The translations under genes and the position numbers were made by a program. A stretch of 11,150 nt of DNA from Gnomoniopsis sp. IMI 355080 (lineage: Eukaryota; Ascomycota; Sordariomycetes; Diaporthales; Gnomoniaceae): NCBI GenBank assembly GCA_027946555.1, contig JAPEVC010000453.1, positions 1-11,150 of the forward strand, read 5' to 3'. Shown here piece by piece: positions 1 through 8,380 of the stretch. Below the pieces are notes generated by a model that was not told the DNA's origin, did no database searches, and saw nothing but the letters and a program-made list of their open reading frames with translations. The number at the start of each line of letters is the position of its first letter. Position 1 is the first letter of the stretch.

Positions 1-669
1 GTATTTGGGGGGCGGCAGCGGAAGGGGGGGGGGCGCGCAGGATATCTTTTATGTTGATTCCCCGGGTACGCTTGAAATAGCGGATTGAGGAAGATGAGCA
101 TGAATTGATTCTTTTTTATTTTACTTCATCATCAAAGTGCCATACTTGTTTCTTGATTCTGTGATTTGAAGTTTGGAATTGGCAAGAGATATGTTGCGGT
201 GCTCGATCTTCCTCGGAGTTCGTACCCTAGGAGACATTTGTCCTTGGTCCATTCTTGGAAATGGATTATAGAGAGTCTCTTTGCTGCTACTGCTACTCGA
301 GACCCAATGAACACCAACCAGACCGACTTTCACGCTCTACCTACAAAACAAGAGAGGAAGAGAGAGCCCTCCCCCCGGTCCTACGGCCCCGGACTTTGTT
401 CAAGCCCAGCATCGCCAAATAACAACCCGCGCCGTGTGTTTCCTTGTAGGGTGTGATTGATCGATCGGTCGCTTCCTTGGAACAACACGGGAGAGATATA
501 TCCACTGCGACGCTGGGGAAACAATCCTTTATTTTCGCCTTGTGGTACCTGGGCAATTGTTTCTGCAATGTTGCAGTTCTCGCTTAGGCGGCGTAGTATT
601 GGGCGGTGGGTGCGTGCAGCGTGGGGTTTTTGAAAGGTGCCCTTGTTGTTGGTGGGCGTGTGTGTGTGG
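1..669. other. Gene-free left flank
   Basis: No recognisable coding region, tRNA or rRNA is visible. Short ORFs on both strands (for example 166-456 on +) encode Ser/Arg/Pro-rich peptides without a domain and lack splice-supported extensions. The first 35 bases contain G-runs (up to ten G) separated by short spacers, which could form a quadruplex or mark a sequencing-difficult edge. A palindromic GATCGATC element lies near 459-466. Confidence 0.5.
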
Positions 670-1910
670 GATGTAGTGTACTGTATTCCGTACTGAGGTA
701 CTACTCACGGCGCAGGTTGTAGATTCAGACACTACAGCATCCTGTGTGCTTTACGTTTAATTTGCTTTGATGTGAATGGGAAGAGATAGGCCGCAATTTA
801 TTTTCGAGAATGGTCAAACGTATTCCCCCGGCAAGATCCTGTATTTACGGGCTGGAAATTGTTTCTCGAGGACATGAACGTGATTGTATAAAGACAGGAT
901 CCCGTTCATACCCCAAGCTCGGTCAGCTCCGAAAAGGGTAACCCGGACAACTTTTAAAGGTTTTCTGCATCACGCTGCATGAATTGACTTTCCCTAGACC
1001 GGATATCTTGCATTATTAACGTAGGAATAATAATAACAAGTAGTTGACATGCAATGTTCCTTGATGACGGGGTACTGTGTACATATCTTCGCGAAGGTGG
1101 GGGAGGAGTAAGGAACGCGGGGGACAAAAGTAATGAGGGGCAGATCATGTACAGTACAGTGAGTGGTACTATGACTTTGCGCCGAGCCGGATCGCTATGA
1201 CATACTTGGTATCGTGGAGTTTGGGAATTTTATTTGCAATAGAGAAGAGGTGATTGATTCGGGGCAATGCGGAAGAGTGGATACATTGCTGTACTTGGTA
1301 CTGTACATACTTCTTCCCTTTGGAGCATCGATGCATTTGTACTGCACTGGGCTTGTATTTTCCAGAGAGTAGCTGTGTAGATTCGACTCCGCATTCTCCT
1401 CACGAATATTGTTCCTTTTTTACGGTACACCATCTGAAGAGTAGAATTAACCGTGTTGACCCTTTAGTACAACAGTATACCCGAAGGATTCCGCTGAAAG
1501 AGAAGTCAAAACTACATGCACTTGTTGTCGGAACTCGCCTATTCTTATAGTCGTCAATTCAAGCTGAAAACTGTTCCCATATCCCCAAAACCAAGCTTCT
1601 CCATGCTCCTTAGCTACCCAATCGGCCAATGTACTGTACAGTAGTATGCATCTCTTGTCCCGCCCTCCTCCACTGCAGATCGTGTGCTCCATCTCACCCG
1701 GTCACTCAACTCACCCCCGCTCCAAGTTTTCTCTGGCTATGACCCTGTCACAGCAAAACGTCCCGCTGGTCGGGATGCAAGCTCGAGACACTGTATGTAC
1801 TAAACCCCCCTGGGCTCTAGACTACTTATTAGTAGAGGCACACGGACAGCCGTCGACTTCTCGGTACTGCTCGGTGGTTGATATCCGGTAGTATATGTAC
1901 TGTACAAAAA

Positions 1911-1922
1911 GCCGGTGCCGGC
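1911..1922. promoter_or_regulatory. Leu3/LeuB-type binding site, GCCGGTGCCGGC
   Basis: This perfect palindrome, with two CCGG half-sites separated by two bases and flanked by G and C, matches the yeast Leu3 consensus (G)CCGGNNCCGG(C). It lies 347 bp upstream of the dehydratase ATG and about 110 bp upstream of a TATA-like box. Leu3 and its Aspergillus homologue LeuB are Zn2Cys6 regulators that sense alpha-isopropylmalate and control branched-chain amino acid genes. The match and its position are seen directly; use of the site is inferred. A single GCCGGC sits close downstream near 1940. Confidence 0.75.
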
Positions 1923-1970
1923 CTCACTTTTCTCTTTAAGCCGGCATTGTCTTCTGCCGTCTTGATGTCT

Positions 1971-1976
1971 TGACTC
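1971..1976 (+). promoter_or_regulatory. Possible Gcn4/CpcA half-match, TGACTC
   Basis: TGACTC followed by T matches six of seven bases of the TGACTCA element bound by Gcn4/CpcA, the cross-pathway regulator of amino acid synthesis. It is about 300 bp upstream of the dehydratase start and 50 bp from the Leu3-type palindrome. TGACTC or its complement also occurs elsewhere in this window, so chance is a real alternative. Confidence 0.3.
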
Positions 1977-2028
1977 TGTTGTACTGCTTCTGAGCCGAGA
2001 TCTAGACTTTACGTTGTGGGCATTTAGT

Positions 2029-2034
2029 TATATA
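2029..2034 (+). promoter_or_regulatory. TATA-like box, dehydratase promoter
   Basis: TATATA lies in the context TTATATATTCC and is followed by a pyrimidine-rich stretch. It is 240 bp before the start codon and about 64 bp before the proposed 5'UTR intron donor, a plausible place for transcription to begin at about 2050-2090. No mapped start site can be deduced from sequence alone. Confidence 0.4.
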
Positions 2035-2097
2035 TTCCTCTTCCAGCTATTACAAATTACAGAAAAAGAGTGGCTATAGCATCTCTACTGGGTTGAT

Positions 2098-2182
2098 GTA
2101 AGTATATAGCATAGCTCCAATGCTTCTCACCTCATTCACAAAGACACATGTTACCGTTCTTATGTACTAACCAACCTCACAG
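2098..2182 (+). other. Probable 5'UTR intron of the dehydratase
   Basis: The donor is GTAAGT, a perfect TACTAAC branch point lies at 2165-2171, and the acceptor is CTCACAG ending at 2182, for a length of 85 nt. An in-frame TAA at about 2218 lies between this acceptor and the start codon, so the intron should be untranslated. ATGs at 2120, 2148 and 2162 lie inside it and a fourth (2096-2098) spans the donor. Once spliced, no ATG remains between the TATA-like box and 2269. A second possible acceptor, AAACAG, ends at 2224. Confidence 0.65.
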
Positions 2183-2268
2183 ACTACATCCCAACTTTTT
2201 CTTTCTCTCGTTTGCATTAAACAGACGCTCGAGACTTTAGAGCTGCGTCAACGCAGAAAGCCAAGATC

Positions 2269-4961
2269 ATGACTAACCCGGAACCAAGCGCCAACGGGCA
2301 GGGTAGAAATGTGCCTCAACAAGACGACTACATCCAGTGGCCCACCCTCGCCCCGGGAGGACCGCTGAATAGGTGGTCGCATGCCCTCACGAACGAGCAC
2401 GACTTTCCTGCAGCCAAGGTAAGAAATGCGCCCCCGCCCCCAAAAGCCACATTGATATTCGTATCTACCTACTATCGGCTGGGCAGGGGGGAATGAAGAG
2501 GATACAACAGCTAATAATTTTCTTGCGCGTTGCCACAAACAGGCGATGCTCTACGCGGCTGGTGTGCCAGACCAAAAGACCATGGAGAATGCGCCTCATG
2601 TGGGTATCGCGACGGTGTGGTGGGAAGGAAATCCTTGCAAGTGAGTATCAATCACCTCACCTCTGCAATTCTCGCAGACAAAAAGTCTGAGGATGGCCTC
2701 GGGGTGGTGAATTATCTAGTATCTGACATCACATTTGGCAGCACACATTGTAAGCAACACATGAAGGGCGGCCAGTTTGTAGACAATATGAGAGAGAGAG
2801 AGAGAGACCTGTCAACTAATGACCACCACCAGTGATGGACCTGGGTAAAATCGTCAAAAAGTCCGTTGAGGCGCAGAACATGCTGGCCTGGCAGTTCAAC
2901 ACCATTGGCGTGTCGGACGGCATCACCATGGGCAGCGACGGTATGTGGTGCTATACTCCCTCAACTCTCCTTCCATCTTTTTCACGATTTCCTCCCACGA
3001 AAGCTCTGTTGTTTTCCGCGTCCCATTGAAAAAACTGACTAACACCCCGTATGCAGGTATGCGTTATTCACTTCAGTCCCGCGAACTGATTGCCGATTCG
3101 ATCGAGACGGTGACCTGCGCGCAACGCCACGACGCCAATATCTCTATCCCGGGCTGCGACAAGAACATGCCCGGCGTGATCATGGTATTTGCTCTCGCTC
3201 CTTCTCCACACCGAGAAACGAGTTCTCTCGGGTCTTGAAAGATGTTTTGTGTGTGTGTGTCTGACATCTAACAATTACAGGCCGCTGCACGCCACAACCG
3301 GCCTTTCATCATGATTTATGGCGGCACCATTCGCAAGGGCCACTCGACGCTGTTGGATCGAAGTGTCAATATCTCTGATGTAAGCGAATAAAACCCCTTT
3401 TCCCAAAGCTATACCACAAATCCGGCCTTGCCATGTATATCTATCAAGGGAAAAACAAAGACGTAGACCCTCTTGAGATTATGCGTATCAGAAGCAGTCC
3501 AAAGCCTCAGGGAGCCCCAGAATGAGAAACAAAACTAACACCCACCCCTTCTCTTCTTCAATCAGTGTCTCGAAGCCCGCGGCGCCTACACATACAATAA
3601 ACTCCACGCAGCCTGCCCACACCCCAACGGCCAGCCCGCGACTCCATCCGACGTCCTCGACGACCTCGAACAGCACTCGTGCCCCTCGGCGGGCGCGTGC
3701 GGCGGCATGTACACGGCCAACACCATGGCGACTGCCATCGAAGTCATGGGCCTCTCGCTGCCGGGCTCGTCTTCGTACCCGGCCACGTCGCCTGAGAAGG
3801 CCCGCGAGTGCGAGCGCGCCGCGGCGGTGATTCGCACGGCTATGGAGAAGGATATTCGTCCGCGGGACTTGCTGTGCGTGTCTCTTTCTCTCTCTCTCTT
3901 TTCTTCCTTTTCTTCTTTTTGTTACCCAACACATGATAGCTTTTGTCTGTCTATTCTGTCTGTAGTGATTGCTGACATGTTCCCTCTCACCCTCCCCTCC
4001 TTACAGTACACGAGCAGCCTTCGAAAACGCTCTAGTCCTCACCATGGTCCTAGGCGGCTCCACCAACGGCATCCTCCACTTCCTCGCCATGGCCCACAGC
4101 GCAGACGTCCCCTTGACCCTAGACGACGTCGACCGCGCCTCCAACCGCACCCCTTACCTCGCCGACCTCGCCCCGAGCGGGAAACACTACATGGAAGACC
4201 TCTACGCCATCGGCGGCACGCCCGCCGTGCTCAAGATGCTCATCGCCGCGCGCCTCATTGACGGCTCCCTGCCGACCGTCACGGGCAAGACGCTGGCCGA
4301 GAACGTCGCCGCGTGGCCCTCCCTCGACCCGGGCCAGCGCGTGATTCGTCCGCTGAGCGAGCCGATTAAACCCACAGGTCATTTGCGCGTGCTGCGCGGG
4401 AACTTGGCGCCGCACGGTGCGGTGGCCAAGATTACGGGCAAAGAAGGTCTGTCGTTCACGGGGCGGGCGCGCGTGTTCAACAAGGAGCACGAGCTGGATG
4501 CCGCGTTGAAGCGCGGCGACATCAAGCCCACGGATGGCAACCTCGTGTTGATTGTGCGCTATGAGGGCCCCAAGGGCGGCCCGGGCATGCCGGAACAGTT
4601 GACGGCGAGCGCGGCCATCATGGGCGCCGGGTTGAAGAACGTGGCGCTCGTGACGGATGGGCGGTATAGTGGGGCCAGTCATGGGTTTATTGTCGGCCAT
4701 GTGTGTCCCGAAGCGGCGGTGGGCGGGCCCATTGCGTTGGTGGAGGAAGGGGATACGATTACGATTGATGCGGTGGCGAACCAGATCAATGTGGTGGGCG
4801 TGAGTGTGGAGGCGTTGCGCGAGCGGAAAAGGACGGGGGGGTGGAAGCCGCCCAAGGAGGTGGTTCGGCGGGGTACGTTGGCCAAGTATGCGAGGCTGGT
4901 GGGAGATGCTAGTCATGGCGCTGTGACGGATGTTGTGGCGACGGAGAGTGTGGAGTGGTGA
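2269..4961 (+). CDS. Dihydroxy-acid dehydratase (ILV3/IlvD family), 8 exons
   Basis: Proposed exons are 2269-2418, 2543-2640, 2742-2749, 2833-2940, 3057-3184, 3281-3379, 3566-3873 and 4007-4961. They join to 1854 nt, giving 617 residues plus TGA, and every junction keeps frame with GT-AG introns. The family dehydrates 2,3-dihydroxy-isovalerate and 2,3-dihydroxy-3-methylvalerate to 2-oxo acids, the penultimate step to valine and isoleucine. Visible signatures are GNPCN (Cys82), PGCDKNMPG (Cys155, with the Asp-Lys of the metal site) and GACGGMYTANTM (Cys242), which are the three Fe-S ligands. Also present are YEGPKGGPGMPE, DGRYSGASHG with the likely catalytic Ser521, and the C-terminal YARLVGDASHG. 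Length is normal for a eukaryotic DHAD. The start is the first in-frame ATG after a stop at about 2218. The N-terminus (MTNPEPSANGQG) is polar and lacks the Arg-rich amphipathic helix of a mitochondrial presequence, so a cytosolic or paralogous enzyme is possible. Sugar-acid dehydratases are related, but the motifs fit DHAD better. Confidence 0.95.
2742..2749 (+). other. 8-nt micro-exon (exon 3) of the dehydratase
   Basis: Splicing exon 2 (ending at 2640) directly to the exon beginning at 2833 breaks the reading frame: a stop comes within five codons, just before the conserved block can be read. Inserting CACACATT restores frame and supplies residues Asn83, Thr84, His85 and the first base of Leu86, giving GNPCNTHLMDLG. 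This matches the family's GNPCN-x-HL-x-DLG block. The micro-exon is preceded by TTGGCAG with a CTGAC branch point at 2723-2727, and followed by the strong donor GTAAGC. The flanking introns are 2641-2741 and 2750-2832; the second has CTAAT at 2816-2820. Prediction programs would probably miss this exon and invent a different junction. Confidence 0.88.
2790..2807 (+). repeat. (GA)9 microsatellite in dehydratase intron 3
   Basis: Nine uninterrupted GA units lie in the middle of the intron that follows the micro-exon, between the GTAAGC donor and the CTAAT branch point. Length variation here would not alter the protein but could affect splicing of the short exon next to it. Confidence 0.9.
3249..3260 (+). 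repeat. (GT)6 microsatellite in dehydratase intron 5
   Basis: Six GT units lie just upstream of the CTGAC/CTAAC branch-point region of the intron at 3185-3280. Being within an intron, it is not expected to affect the protein. Confidence 0.85.
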
Positions 4962-5775
4962 AATAAAGAGGGCGCGAGGTTGATTGTGGCCGCCAACGGT
5001 CACAATATGGGTGAAGAGAAGTGGGTGCCCGTTTGAGATGATGGGGTATAAGGCGGCAGGGAGAGAGAAGAAACCTGATAGCAAGATTAGCAGCAGTCTG
5101 GAGGCTTCTTAGAACAGCCGTTGATTGATTATGTTGTGAGCGACAAAGGTCCTCTCGACCAGCCTGTGAGCAGTTCATCTGCTCAGACGTATTCCCACCG
5201 CGCACTGTGCCTCAAAAACGAAGGCTAGACGGTCTCTGAAAGAAGACAAACGCCAACAAGCCCTGTTATTGTTACGCCACATAACATTTGCGTACCCATA
5301 GCTGAGCATGCTTTTGCTCCTGTCTGTGAGCGAGCATAACTCGCCCTAAATACCCCCCAATGGCTCGACTACACACCTCGTGCGACCTTCCCTCCCGTGG
5401 CAGGGTCGAGGGCGCGCAGTAGATGTTCTTACAGGAGGACCCAATGTGCGTGGTTTCGGCGTGGTAGAACAAGGCCCCAAAGAGCACCAAGACACCTAAA
5501 TCATCCTACAACCCCATGAAACCTGACAGACGAATTATGCGTTGCTTCGCATGCTGAATTGTCGGCGCGTCTCTATGCAACAGGTAAAAAATATATGCCG
5601 TAAAGAGACAAGATCCCGACATGAATCGTATCGTAATGCAGATAAGTCTCAGTCCCAGCTCCCACGCTGTCCTTTGATTCCCATCCCTCCTTCTGCATTG
5701 TTATGCGTTTCCTCATGTGCCCCATGTCTGGTTCATTCCGATCTTCATCTCCAATAATGTCTTCTTTTTCCCCGA
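4962..5775. other. Convergent intergenic region between the two 3' ends
   Basis: This 814-bp gap separates the dehydratase stop from the mannosyltransferase stop, which face each other. It must hold both 3'UTRs and cleavage sites. AATAAA at 4962-4967 directly abuts the dehydratase stop, too close to be a convincing polyadenylation signal by itself. On the - strand, an AT-rich stretch at about 5585-5597 could serve as an efficiency element for the mannosyltransferase transcript. No gene is seen. A short hairpin is listed separately. Confidence 0.6.
5167..5185. other. Short hairpin in the convergent spacer
   Basis: TGAGCAG and CTGCTCA form a perfect 7-bp inverted repeat around the five-base loop TTCAT. 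It lies about 205 bp beyond the dehydratase stop, so it could sit in that gene's 3'UTR. The stem is short enough to be coincidental and no function is assigned. Confidence 0.4.
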
Positions 5776-7579
5776 TCATGGACTCGCCCATCCACCAGCA
5801 ACGTCAACCCACTCGGCCAAGCAACTGCCTTCCTTGCCCTCCACATCAACAATGTCTGTATCGCAACGGCACCGGCATCCCACGCCGTTCTCCTTGGGAG
5901 GATCCCAGTGCTCCCAGTAGTCGTCCTCTTCGAAGCGCTTGCGCTCGTCTAGCGTTGTTTTCTCGAGGTAGCGTTCGCGAGGGAGCTGTCGGCCAAGGGG
6001 CGCGTTGGCCGGGCAATGTTGGATCGTGGTGTGTCGGTAGCCAAAGTCGCGGAAGTAGTGGATGTCGCGTGGGGAGAGGAGCGCGCCGGCTGCGAGCGAG
6101 TGGATGGGTGCATCACCCCACTGGTGGCCAAGGTCAGCTGTTTGGTGCTGGAAGCACAGGAAATAATTATGGCATTAATACATACCCGTTCCATCCAGAA
6201 CCCACCACTTCGGTCCATCATCTCAAAGAACTCCTCATACTCTTTGCTGCGGAAGAAGCTCAACCGCGCGATTTCAAAGTTGGACCAGAAATGGCACATG
6301 TTGTAGCTCTCGCCCTCCATGGCCTCGGGGTCGATCTCTGGAAGCCCATTGCGGCCGGGGTCGGACATCAGGATCTCTTCAGGCAACGGAGGGGTTTCCG
6401 GGTCCGATGGGACATCCTTCTTCTCCGGCTCGGGCTTGGGTTCGACAAACATCTCCCACAGGCCCTTGGACTTGAGGCCCTTCAGGCGTTTGTAGGCGGC
6501 CGCGTAGCGCCAGATGTTGGGAACGGTCTCGCGGAGCTCCTTGACAGCGATGGTGAAGCCGTAGGTCTTGTTGTTATCGATCATGGCTTGGAAGGGGTCG
6601 CTGTGAAGAGCTTGTTAGATTACTGACAGGGATGCAGCTGGGGAGGATTGGCAGCACATACTAGGTAATGTCGCAAAAGTACTTGATCTCGGGCTCCAGA
6701 CGCCAGTACCACTCGTACTTGGCAAGCAAAGGGTGCTTGTAGAAGAAGCTGTCAAGGTCGTTAGCAATGTGCTGTGCCAGAAACGTGCTCAGAAAACACA
6801 CGATTGGGGACGAAACTCACCCAGAGTAGAATCTGCACATGGCGTGGTAGCTCTCCAATCCACCGTACATGACAGCAGCATCGCCCTGCTTCGCAATCCC
6901 TTCCTTGGCCACCTTGGGATCGATCCATTCGGGGAAGCCCCACATCTCCGGTCCGACCTTGCCAAACTCGACGGGGGCGGAGGTGTAGTTCTTGATGGTG
7001 TCCTTGAAAGTCTGGTTGAAGTCGCCATCGTTCAAGAAGACATAAGGGTAGTGATACCAGCGATTGAAGTGGCGCTCGATCGACTTGACGGACTGAATGA
7101 CACCGTCGAGCTCCTTATTTCTTGCTAGGACAACAAACGCACCGTTGACACGGGGTTTCGAGGTATCGGGTTCGAGGCAGCCCTCGACAAAGACTTTGTC
7201 GTACTTTTCGCTGATTTTTCTGTGAGAGGGCGGAGAAAGTCAGTCGGCCAGATTCTTTTTTTTGGCCATAGCATAGATGATAAGAGACTTGCCTTATAGC
7301 TGGGGGAGCGCCCGCGGGCATCAGCATCCGCCCAGGTGAGTTTGGATGCCTCACGAAAAGGATGAGGATAAGAATGACAACGATGAGTGGAAATAGTATA
7401 ACGACGCCGACTGGTATAGAGACGGTGGAGTTCCCTTTCAAACGCAATGGCCTCCGGAAAAATGCGAGACGAGACCATAGACGGCCTGATCTTGTCTTTG
7501 GCTTGTGGATTTTTTCGTCTGCGGTGGGTAGCTGGGGAGTGCCAGACAAGGCCTTGCCCGCCCGACGGACCAAATCCAT
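5776..7579 (-). CDS. Golgi alpha-1,2-mannosyltransferase, GT15 (KRE2/KTR/MNT family), 5 exons
   Basis: Exons in transcript order are 7579-7293, 7219-6821, 6748-6662, 6600-6186 and 6120-5776. They join to 1533 nt, giving 510 residues plus TGA, all in frame. Family members transfer mannose from GDP-mannose to N- and O-linked glycans in the Golgi; in filamentous fungi some also act on galactomannan. Residues 1-53 form a basic cytosolic tail, about 54-76 a signal anchor of Val/Ile/Leu, and about 77-100 a short stem. The catalytic domain then shows YPYVFLND (153-160), YHAMCRFYSGFFY (220-232), YFCDITYDPF (252-261), YGFTIAVKEL, and YNMCHFWSNFE (357-367) with the probable catalytic Glu367. Next come WGDAPIHSLAAG (from 397) and a Cys-rich GCRCRCD tail. 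A Pro/Glu-rich stretch (about 311-350) precedes the nucleophile motif. The start lies in a near-perfect Kozak context (GCCGCCATGG) and no ATG is seen in the roughly 120 bases before it. Which KTR paralogue it is cannot be settled here. Confidence 0.94.
7220..7292 (-). other. GC-AG intron (intron 1) of the mannosyltransferase
   Basis: The junction reads ATAAG then GCAAGTC, with CTGAC before the acceptor CTCACAG. Joining gives Ala-Ile-Arg-Lys-Ile-Ser-Glu-Lys-Tyr-Asp, which leads into the conserved domain start. The nearest GT, four bases downstream, would shift frame, so the GC donor is required. AG|GCAAGT is the typical strong context of GC donors. The other three introns are ordinary GT-AG: 6749-6820, 6601-6661 and 6121-6185. 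Confidence 0.85.
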
Positions 7580-8108
7580 GGCGGCGGGTAAGTATCAAAG
7601 GCCAAGGCTCTCTCGATGGTTGTATTCAAAGGGAGCTATCGATTAGAGATGGGTTGTCTAGACGGGAGAGTATAATGCGAACGGAATGGCCAGGGGCGAA
7701 CGCGTGTCCCCTAGTCGGTCTATGTGGTGATGTCGTGTCTCCAGAGTACTTGAAACGCGCAGGTAGCGAGCGGCAAGGGAAAAGAGCTCCCCTCTGGTGG
7801 CGTCTTGGGTTGATGGTCGTGGGTTGAGGTGTGGGGACTGGCCGCTTTTCGCGAAGGCGTCGATCCAAGGAAAAAAAAAAGGAAGATGCCAGAAGCGCCA
7901 CAGCGACGGAGCCAACAGGCGCGCGGCACCCCAAAGCCAAAAAAGCTCAAGATGTGGTGACAAATAAGAAGGATCAAGGACTCCTTCTTGGAATGTTGTT
8001 TGGCGCGAGATCTTGACGAGAAGGGGCCGGCTTGTGTTCGCAAGATGTTGTCAAAGAATTTGATGGCAACATCAACAACAACCAAGTGCGACTCTGCCCG
8101 CTATTATT

Positions 8109-8136
8109 CGTCCCAACGTTGCACGTCCCAACGTTG
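8109..8136. repeat. Tandem direct repeat, CGTCCCAACGTTG x2
   Basis: Two exact copies (8109-8121 and 8124-8136) are separated by CA, so the period is 15 bp. Each carries the palindrome AACGTT, giving two ACGT cores on one helical face or nearly so. It lies about 530 bp upstream of the mannosyltransferase start codon. It may be a paired regulator site or a simple duplication. Confidence 0.75.
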
Positions 8137-8174
8137 AATGTGTAGTGATTTTGCTCGTGATCGACTCGGCGATT

Positions 8175-8185
8175 GGGGGGGGGGG
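8175..8185 (+). repeat. G11 homopolymer
   Basis: Eleven consecutive G residues followed by TGG. Long G-runs are easily miscounted in sequencing, so the exact length here is uncertain. It lies outside any supported coding sequence. Confidence 0.85.
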
Positions 8186-8284
8186 TGGTTATTGCTAGAG
8201 GTCGGCAGCACCAGCTGAATACATCGGTATGATGATGGTCAAGCCCGGCGCACAGCAAGGGACTGACCCAATGTCGATTCTGTC

Positions 8285-8333
8285 TGCAGCAGAGAGAAAA
8301 GACAGAGACAGAGAGAGGGAGGGAGAGAGGGTG
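8285..8333 (+). repeat. Purine-rich GA tract
   Basis: An almost pure GA/GGA tract with occasional C runs through this stretch; on the - strand it is a CT block. It is low-complexity sequence rather than a designed repeat array, and in fungi such tracts often lie in promoters. Confidence 0.7.
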
Positions 8334-8380
8334 GCGGTGTGATGCGGTGTGTAGAGGTCGGAAAGTCGAGGGTCGAGAGG

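Larger units (their letters stand above)
670..2000. promoter_or_regulatory. GTAC-rich intergenic region with four copies of GTACTGTAC
   Basis: The tetramer GTAC occurs about 21 times here, against about 5 expected by chance. The 9-mer GTACTGTAC is exact at 1298-1306, 1631-1639 and 1897-1905, and its reverse complement GTACAGTAC is at 1149-1157. Related spaced forms are GTACTGTGTAC (1072-1082) and GTAC pairs at 678, 690 and 698. The 1897 copy ends 5 bp before the Leu3-type palindrome. No ORF here looks like a gene. Whether this is a regulator array or a compositional habit of the genome is unknown. Confidence 0.5.
7580..8380 (-). promoter_or_regulatory. Promoter/leader region of the mannosyltransferase
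   Basis: No coding region is convincing in this stretch upstream of the mannosyltransferase start. Read on the - strand it holds a T10 pyrimidine block (complement of A10 at 7871-7880) and a long CT-rich block (complement of about 8285-8333), both common near fungal transcription starts. It also carries a tandem 13-mer at 8109-8136 and an 11-G run at 8175-8185. The first 100 bases of leader contain no ATG. The transcription start is not determined. Confidence 0.5.

Noticed and set aside
2225..2268. Upstream in-frame basic peptide as a hidden mitochondrial presequence
   Set aside because: The frame is closed by TAA at about 2218 and no ATG-bearing upstream exon with the right phase was found for the acceptor at 2224.
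3488..3934. 148-codon frame on the - strand, Arg/Ala/Gly-rich
   Set aside because: It lies antisense to dehydratase exon 7 and its introns, with a composition typical of a shadow frame.
4962..4967. AATAAA as the dehydratase polyadenylation signal
   Set aside because: It overlaps the end of the stop-codon region; cleavage 10-30 nt on would leave an implausibly short 3'UTR.
4119..5084. Long (321-codon) open frame on the - strand opposite the last dehydratase exon
   Set aside because: It is rich in Arg/His/Pro, has no domain, and mirrors the GC-biased codons of a strongly conserved sense exon.
5703..6626. 307-codon frame on the + strand
   Set aside because: It is antisense to the last two exons of the mannosyltransferase and crosses its splice sites; no motif is recognisable.
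2269..7579. Idea of a natural-product cluster with DHAD as a self-resistance gene
   Set aside because: The only neighbour is a housekeeping-type mannosyltransferase; no terpene cyclase, P450, synthase or transporter is in the window.
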